NCBI RefSeq assembly: GCF_963975415.1
Contig: NZ_CAXBGN010000002.1
Span: 620,001-684,000, forward strand
Source of the DNA: Kriegella sp963975415
Lineage (GTDB): Bacteria > Bacteroidota > Bacteroidia > Flavobacteriales > Flavobacteriaceae
Length of the DNA stretch: 64,000 bases
Reading direction: 5' to 3'
The notes beneath the pieces were generated by a model, which had not been told where the DNA came from, did no database searches, and saw nothing but the letters and a program-made list of their open reading frames with translations. Position numbers and translations under genes: made by a program. Positions 58,811 through 64,000 of the stretch are shown here, piece by piece. Each line of letters begins with the position of its first letter. Position 1 is the stretch's first letter.

Positions 58811-59902
58811 TCAGTTTCCACCTATTTTCAATGGTTTTGCGGGCATTTTATTGAAATCTTGATCTATGTCCATAAATTTTAAGATGGTCGGAGCAATCTG
58901 ATTGGTATACAATTGCTCATCCGCTTTTAATTCACCTTTGGGCGTTACGCCTTTGCCAAACATTACGATCCAAACTCCATTGGCGCCTTTAATATCCCCG
59001 CCATGGCTTCGCCAGGTATCCAAAGGCTCAGTACCCCGACCGTGGTCGGTGGTAATGATAAAAGTGGTATTATCTTTATAGAACCCATCTTGTTGTGTAA
59101 ACTCCCAAAGCTCCTTAATCATGGTATCTGTGGCATTCGCTGATTTCAAATAAGCCTCATAGTCACCATCATGTGCAAAATCGTCGGTTTCACCATAGGC
59201 GATATAAACCAGCTCAGGACGGTCTTTTTTCATGGTCTCCAAAGCGTAGTAATGTGTAAAGGCGTCCAAGCGAACGGTACCCCAAGGGCTTGGCACTTTG
59301 GGCTGTAGTTCATTCAGAAATTTTTCACGGTCTGTCAGGTTGTTCCCCTTTGCGAGTTCAAAACCAGCATTTACCGGAACACCCGAGCGTTCTTCGTTAA
59401 CGATATAAGGGAAAACGTCCCAACTGCCGAATGCGGCAACCTTACCCTTATATTCGTCGGTTTTGTTGGCGATTTCAAGTACCGTAGTATTGGGGTTGTC
59501 AATTTTATCATTACTATCGATACGATCATCATCAGCTCGGCCACTCAGTATTTCATTGTAGCCCGGGTAGGAGAACCACATTTTGTTGGTCAGGTCGACC
59601 TTGCTTCCCAAACTGCGATTACCGTGTAACTGCCCCATTTCAGACACTTTTGACCATAAAAAGGGGAGTAGTGCCTCCCGCCTTTCTTCTGCCGTTTTTC
59701 TCCAAAACAATTCTTTTAATTCCGTAGAATCCTTTACATACTTCTCGTTGGCCACCAAAAGTGGGTCGGCTCCCGTAAAAAGTTCTTGCCAGCGCAATCC
59801 GTCCAAAGTAATCAAAACCACTTTGGTGTTCTTAGACTGTTGTGCGGAAAGGGTAACGGTAAGCACGACAATGATTACAGTTAGTATTGTTTTTATTTTC
59901 AT
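58811..59902 (-). CDS. Secreted alkaline phosphatase-superfamily hydrolase
   Basis: This 363-residue protein has a signal peptide (MKIKTILTVIIVVLTVTLSAQ) and the alkaline phosphatase/nucleotide pyrophosphatase metal motifs: VLITLDGLRWQELFTGADP near the N-terminus, IAYGETDDFAHDGDYEAYL in the middle, and FIITTDHGRGTEPLDTWRSHGGD towards the end. It would hydrolyse phosphomonoesters or diesters in the periplasm. Its ATG overlaps the stop of the upstream phosphoesterase gene (ATGA, 59899-59902), so the two are translated together. Its role in a phosphate locus is inferred from the SusCD neighbours. Confidence 0.85.
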   Translation of the reverse strand: MKIKTILTVIIVVLTVTLSAQQSKNTKVVLITLDGLRWQELFTGADPLLVANEKYVKDSTELKELFWRKTAEERREALLPFLWSKVSEMGQLHGNRSLGSKVDLTNKMWFSYPGYNEILSGRADDDRIDSNDKIDNPNTTVLEIANKTDEYKGKVAAFGSWDVFPYIVNEERSGVPVNAGFELAKGNNLTDREKFLNELQPKVPSPWGTVRLDAFTHYYALETMKKDRPELVYIAYGETDDFAHDGDYEAYLKSANATDTMIKELWEFTQQDGFYKDNTTFIITTDHGRGTEPLDTWRSHGGDIKGANGVWIVMFGKGVTPKGELKADEQLYTNQIAPTILKFMDIDQDFNKMPAKPLKIGGN

Positions 59903-61482
59903 TTTTCCCCGGTTTTAAAAGTTTTAACCGTTGACCAATCGCTCCAATTTAGGTTTTGATCGCGATAACGCACCCGCCAATTATAGGAAGTATTGGGCTT
60001 TAATCTTTTCATTTTTTCATCGGTCAAATCATCGTCTTTTTGGCGATTTTCTTTATAGTACCAGTTTTCACACTGTTTCCAGCTATCAAATACCGGTTTT
60101 TCAAAACTATCTGTTTCTGACACCTGCCAATGTGAAGCGGCATGAAACGTTCCCGAGTGGGCACTCTTAAACGCACCAGCTTTTAAAACGGCTCCTGTTA
60201 TAGAAACGTCAAATCCTGTAGGGGAAATGGCTTCGGGCGTCATGGGTTTGCGTTCTTTTCGATATACGGTAATACTGTCTCTCAATTCATTTTCTCGATA
60301 ATCAATTGTATTGCCCCGGCTAATTCGTTTTATGGTAAATTTTGGATCAGTGCGATTACCGTCAATAGAGACCATAACAAAACCATACTCATCTTGGGTA
60401 ACGGTAAACTCGTCATAATCCCTTCCTTCAAATTCGCCCCAGTTATCTATCGCACCCCCGGCGGAAGCTACATTGATCCAAAGGTGTTTGTGGTCTTTTG
60501 ATTGCCCTCGGGAATACCCATGGGTATGTCCGAAAAAGTGGATGCTAGGTTTTCCCGTTTTCGTAGAGAACTGCTCTAATTCTTTAACTATTTTTCCGGT
60601 AAAGTCTTCTTCCCCTGGAATCCAAAGCTCTGATTTATAAGGATGATGCAATTGGGCAAAAACAAAATCGATGTTATCGTCATTCTCGGTTTCCACAAGC
60701 AACTGCTTTAACCACTCGTACTGCTCCCCAAGATTTCGGTAGCCATCATTTGAGTCTAAGCCAATGACCCGCGTATTACCGTAATCTTTATACCACCAAT
60801 GTTCGGCGTAGGCGGGAGTACCATTTTCAGGCAGACTAAAATATTTAAAGTAATAGACCGAATTGCGCTCATGATTACCGGGAACAGGATATACGGGTAC
60901 CTCAGCGAACAATTTTTCCGCTGGGTTAAAAAAATGGTCTTTCCATTGATAAAATTTGGATCCGCTCTGTACCAAATCACCAGGAATAAGTACCATTGCA
61001 AGATTATCTGGCAACGACCCACCAAACTCCTTTTCAAGGTAGCCGATAACCCCAGCATTTACTACTTCATTAAATTTATCAGGCTCATTACTGTCATACT
61101 GCATATCACTCATGGCGACCAACTTAAAATCTTCGCCATCATCAGAGAAGGGCGGCGTCTTGAATTGAAAGATATCTGAACGAATCTTTCCGGTACGCAC
61201 CCGATAATAGTATTCGGTAAAACGTTCCAATCCTTCAATTTTTACGGTATGCACCTGAACTGCATCAAAATTGATCGCTTCGGCGGTGCCGGATGCCTTT
61301 TTCCCTAATTTCGGACTAGTACCCCATTCCACAATGCTTTCCTCTCCCGACGAGGTCTGCCACATCACAATCGCCGAATTGGGTTCTACATCTTGTATAT
61401 AGGGTTTGATTTCCAATTCTTGTGCAGCGGCTTGAAAGCAAATGCCGGTAAATAATGAGAAAAAAACTGTGCTAAATTTCAT
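59899..61482 (-). CDS. Purple acid phosphatase-like metallophosphoesterase
   Basis: I start at the ATG at 61480-61482 (MKFSTVFFSLFTGICFQAAAQ, a good signal peptide); the frame continues to 61539 in a hydrophobic but poorer N-terminus. The 527-residue protein has an N-terminal fibronectin-like domain (PNSAIVMWQTSSGEESIVEWG, TEYYYRVRTG) and the PAP catalytic motifs VAMSDMQYDS, LIPGDLVQSG, PVPGNHERNS, FAQLHHPYKS and FFGHTHGYSRGQ. It ends with a second fibronectin-type segment (NTSYNWRVRYRDQNLNWSDWSTVKTFKTG). It hydrolyses phosphomonoesters and is exported. ATGA overlap with the next gene. Confidence 0.88.
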   Translation of the reverse strand: MKFSTVFFSLFTGICFQAAAQELEIKPYIQDVEPNSAIVMWQTSSGEESIVEWGTSPKLGKKASGTAEAINFDAVQVHTVKIEGLERFTEYYYRVRTGKIRSDIFQFKTPPFSDDGEDFKLVAMSDMQYDSNEPDKFNEVVNAGVIGYLEKEFGGSLPDNLAMVLIPGDLVQSGSKFYQWKDHFFNPAEKLFAEVPVYPVPGNHERNSVYYFKYFSLPENGTPAYAEHWWYKDYGNTRVIGLDSNDGYRNLGEQYEWLKQLLVETENDDNIDFVFAQLHHPYKSELWIPGEEDFTGKIVKELEQFSTKTGKPSIHFFGHTHGYSRGQSKDHKHLWINVASAGGAIDNWGEFEGRDYDEFTVTQDEYGFVMVSIDGNRTDPKFTIKRISRGNTIDYRENELRDSITVYRKERKPMTPEAISPTGFDVSITGAVLKAGAFKSAHSGTFHAASHWQVSETDSFEKPVFDSWKQCENWYYKENRQKDDDLTDEKMKRLKPNTSYNWRVRYRDQNLNWSDWSTVKTFKTGEK

Positions 61483-61578
61483 TTTAATGTGTTTATGTTT
61501 AATTAAATTCAAGAAAGCAAAAGCCATTAAAAAAATCATCTTTTTACTTGAAGCTTCATGCTTTTGTGAAAGCAGCTA

Positions 61579-61602
61579 GCCCCTATTTTGAAATATAGGG
61601 GC
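61579..61602 (-). terminator. Hairpin between susD and the phosphatase genes
   Basis: GCCCCTAT (61579-61586) pairs exactly with ATAGGGGC (61595-61602). Inner T/A bases can extend the stem. On the minus strand no T-run follows. It may attenuate transcription between susCD and the enzyme genes, as hairpins in SusCD operons often do. Confidence 0.45.
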
Positions 61603-61653
61603 CAAGCACGCCTTTTACTTTTTTTGTTCGAACCTAAAATTCAGATTGTGATT

Positions 61654-63162
61654 CTATTGTAACCACCATGGCACTTGACGAATGCCATCGTTATTCGATC
61701 CGAATTGGCTTTCTATAGCCTTGGATACGTTCTCGGTATTCTGATTGTATTCGCTCTGGGGATAAATCCATCGTGTTGGCGGAGTACCGCTATCAGGAAT
61801 TAAAAAGTCAGGATACCCCGTTCGCAAATGTTCAAAATACATACGCCAACCCGTTTGATGAAACGAGGTGAAATATTTTTGAGTGATAATACGCTCCAAT
61901 TGTTCTTCGAGTGTCGTAGCATTATCCCAATTAACCAAGTCTTCGAGAAGGTAAGCGTCTGCCTTGCTCTCGTCAACAAAAGATGCATAGTCGTTGACAC
62001 CGGTTGCATCTCTTGCATTGGCCTGATAGAATGCAAAAGATGCCCGAATACCGTTTTCGTAATGTTCTTTTGCATCTTCTGATATCCATCCCCTACTTGC
62101 TGCTTCTGCCAAGATAAACTCTACTTCCCAATAACCAAGAACATTGTGAGGCTCAGCTACAGGATCGTCGGTATATCTGGCGTTGACTTTTGAAGCATCG
62201 CCCGCCGCTGCCTTGTCGTTTACCTCCCCATAAGGGGCAATAGGGTTACCTCCTTCGTAAGCACTGAAGTCATCGTCAAGCAAGCCAGCTTCTTTTGCAT
62301 TTTTTGTTGTACTACAAAAAAGAAACAAACGAGGATCCATATGGTCTTGCAATTTTTTAATGAACGTAGAATCCATATACATTCCAGAACCGTAACTACT
62401 ACTATTAAACTGGCTGTAGCGACTTCCGTCTTGGTCGATGAACTCTAACTGGGCATTGTCATCTAAGGAAGTCATAATGGGCTGACCACTATAAATCGAA
62501 GCAAACGCTGAGGCAATGTTCAACTCGCCATCACTTTCTTGCTTTGACAATGTCATTAAAACCTTTAGGCGGTACGAATTAATTAATTTTCTCCATTTGG
62601 TGGGATCGCCGTTAAAAATAATGTCCCCAGCAATTAATTCGGCCCCACTGGACAAAAGGGTGTTCGCTTCATCCAATTCTTTCAAGATTCCTTGAAAAAC
62701 CTCCTTCTGTGTATCATAGCTTGGCAAATAAATATTTGATTCTTCACCTTGTAATGCCTCACTATAAGGTATGTCTCCAAAAGTTAGCGTGAGCTTGTAG
62801 AAATAATATGCTCTGAAAAACTTGGCAACGGCAATGTACGTGTCACTTTCGATACGCTCTGCCTCTTCCAACAATTTGGTCACATTTCTAAGGTTGCCAT
62901 AATCACCAAAACCTGCCCGGTCCCAGTTATAATACTGGCTGTTGTTTTCCCCATCGGTCTGCACTAACATTCTGCCGGCATACATAGGCCCCGTGCCTTC
63001 CACTCCGAAGGCGCTATAGGCAACCTGGGTAAGCAACAATTGTGGGTGGGTTTCACTTACGTTATTTGGATTCTCGTTGATTTCGCTCAAATCTTTACTG
63101 CAAGAGGTTATTGTCAGTAATATCAGCGATACAAAAACGGATGTTATTTTTACTGTTTTCAT
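61654..63162 (-). CDS. SusD/RagB-like nutrient-binding outer-membrane lipoprotein
   Basis: This 502-residue protein has a lipoprotein signal (VFVSLILLTITSC, lipobox TITSC, C21). The mature opening SKDLSEINENPNNVSETHPQLLLTQVAYSAFG is typical of the SusD-like_2 group. YYFYKLTLTFGDIPYSEALQGEESN and ILAEAASRGWISEDAKEHYENGIRASF follow as TPR-containing segments. SusD proteins bind substrate on the cell surface and act as a lid of the SusC barrel. It follows susC after 10 bp. Confidence 0.93.
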   Translation of the reverse strand: MKTVKITSVFVSLILLTITSCSKDLSEINENPNNVSETHPQLLLTQVAYSAFGVEGTGPMYAGRMLVQTDGENNSQYYNWDRAGFGDYGNLRNVTKLLEEAERIESDTYIAVAKFFRAYYFYKLTLTFGDIPYSEALQGEESNIYLPSYDTQKEVFQGILKELDEANTLLSSGAELIAGDIIFNGDPTKWRKLINSYRLKVLMTLSKQESDGELNIASAFASIYSGQPIMTSLDDNAQLEFIDQDGSRYSQFNSSSYGSGMYMDSTFIKKLQDHMDPRLFLFCSTTKNAKEAGLLDDDFSAYEGGNPIAPYGEVNDKAAAGDASKVNARYTDDPVAEPHNVLGYWEVEFILAEAASRGWISEDAKEHYENGIRASFAFYQANARDATGVNDYASFVDESKADAYLLEDLVNWDNATTLEEQLERIITQKYFTSFHQTGWRMYFEHLRTGYPDFLIPDSGTPPTRWIYPQSEYNQNTENVSKAIESQFGSNNDGIRQVPWWLQ

Positions 63163-63172
63163 TTCTTTGGGA

Positions 63173-64000
63173 TTAAAATTTCATATTGATACCCAAGCCA
63201 ATAAACCTGGATGATGGATCTTGCAAGTTATTTTCATTTCCGAAATGTGTGCTCGGCTCTGGATCCCCCTCAGACCTTCCCGTACCAAAGTCGGGGTCTA
63301 CAATAGGTGCTTTTTTCCATATAAAAAGATTGTATCCGCTCAAGGCCATGTCGATATGCGTTAGGCCTTTTATTCGTAATAAATCGGTAAAATCATACTT
63401 TAAGGAAACGCTTCTTAGTTTAAAGAAAGTACGTTCGAAAACATTGGCGAATTTTTCATTTTCGTCTTCGGTAACACGTGCTCTATAGGGATAGTTCTGA
63501 CTCCATGTCTGCCAGTTAACTTTTGTGGTATTGGGTTGAAAAACACGACTATCGGAAATAATGTTTCCATCAGTATCTTGAGTCAATTCACCACTAACGA
63601 CATTAACCCCTACCGGTGTATAAACAGGTTGACCGGCAGCATACTCTTCATCCCTGAATTCGGTGGAGTTAGGATGCTTACCGCCCCACCACATTTTTTC
63701 AACTGTAGTTGAATTGAAGACACCGCCCCAAACACCATCGATGCCCACATCTAAAGCCCAGTTCTTGTACTTAAAATTGTTTAAGAAGCCCAGTTGCCAA
63801 TCTGGTTCAAAATGTCCCAGATACTGACTGAAATTATCTCGTACTGGAAGCCCGTCGCTATTCAATATCAATTGGCCATCAGGTGCCTTTTGCCATACTG
63901 TGCCATAATAACTATCGGCGCGGTCATCAAGTCTTAAATTGCCATAACGGTCTTGATTGTCATAAATGCCTGTGAGTTTCTTAACCCATTTGGTCCAGTT
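63173..64000 (-). CDS. SusC/RagA-type TonB-linked outer-membrane protein, C-terminal part (partial)
   Basis: The frame is open from 63173 to the right edge (about 275 residues). It contains the end of a SusC barrel with YYGTVWQKAPDGQLILN, DWQLGFLNNFKYKNWALDV, YPYRARVTEDENEKFANVFERTFFKLRSVSLKYDF and a last strand RFIGLGINMKF. The TonB plug is outside the window. With SusD it forms a pedal-bin importer for large or phosphorylated oligomers. Being next to two secreted phosphatases suggests that the cargo is a phosphorylated compound. Confidence 0.9.
   Translation of the reverse strand, partial: NWTKWVKKLTGIYDNQDRYGNLRLDDRADSYYGTVWQKAPDGQLILNSDGLPVRDNFSQYLGHFEPDWQLGFLNNFKYKNWALDVGIDGVWGGVFNSTTVEKMWWGGKHPNSTEFRDEEYAAGQPVYTPVGVNVVSGELTQDTDGNIISDSRVFQPNTTKVNWQTWSQNYPYRARVTEDENEKFANVFERTFFKLRSVSLKYDFTDLLRIKGLTHIDMALSGYNLFIWKKAPIVDPDFGTGRSEGDPEPSTHFGNENNLQDPSSRFIGLGINMKF

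Overview
The window looks like chromosomal DNA of a marine-type member of the Flavobacteriaceae (Bacteroidota). The grounds are a SusC/SusD pair, SusD-like and many other lipoproteins, several TonB-dependent receptors, TAnnTTTG (-7) promoter boxes, moderate-to-low G+C, absence of strong Shine-Dalgarno sites, a PNGase F-like secreted protein, and family members typical of that group (QueD, LpxH, RsmI, tdk-alr-mscL). No tRNA, rRNA, CRISPR array or insertion sequence was recognised. The left edge cuts a MATE-type transporter and the right edge cuts a susC gene.

Layout. 1-6.9 kb: housekeeping and envelope genes (crotonase-family enzyme, PHP-domain lipoprotein, ABC exporter, queD, lpxH). 6.9-11.6 kb: a divergent haem-acquisition locus, with a TonB receptor and HmuY-like lipoprotein on + and a DUF6607-like protein, a four-cysteine small protein and a DinB-like lipoprotein on -. 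11.7-29.8 kb: an outer-membrane beta-barrel protein, recJ, a PNGase F-like protein, OsmC and AhpD-like redox proteins, an rsmI-hopJ-UDG operon, tdk-alr-mscL, asd, a prolyl oligopeptidase, an orphan ABC ATPase and the ribosome-rescue hydrolase arfB.

29.8-55.3 kb is the centre of interest. It is a 25-kb MacAB-TolC-like locus on the minus strand: tolC, a HlyD/MacA-like adaptor, a MacB-type ATPase, then seven consecutive ~800-residue double-FtsX permeases, then a second, sequence-divergent ATPase. A divergent NtrC-type response regulator and a histidine kinase lie next to it on +. Two stretches, one upstream of tolC and one upstream of the distal ATPase 22 kb away, share the same architecture. 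Each has a TTGGCA-N6-TAG element resembling a sigma-54 -24/-12 promoter, and 61-62 bp further upstream a pair of TGT-N11-ACA dyads whose centres are exactly 22 bp apart. This suggests that the adjacent response regulator co-activates both ends of the array. The intergenic spacers of the permease array carry REP-like double-hairpin repeats, and two leaders are near copies, pointing to growth by tandem duplication.

55.3-64 kb: a Crp/Fnr regulator, two pirins, a DUF5996 protein, and a minus-strand susC-susD-purple acid phosphatase-like-alkaline phosphatase-like set that looks like an organophosphate scavenging locus.
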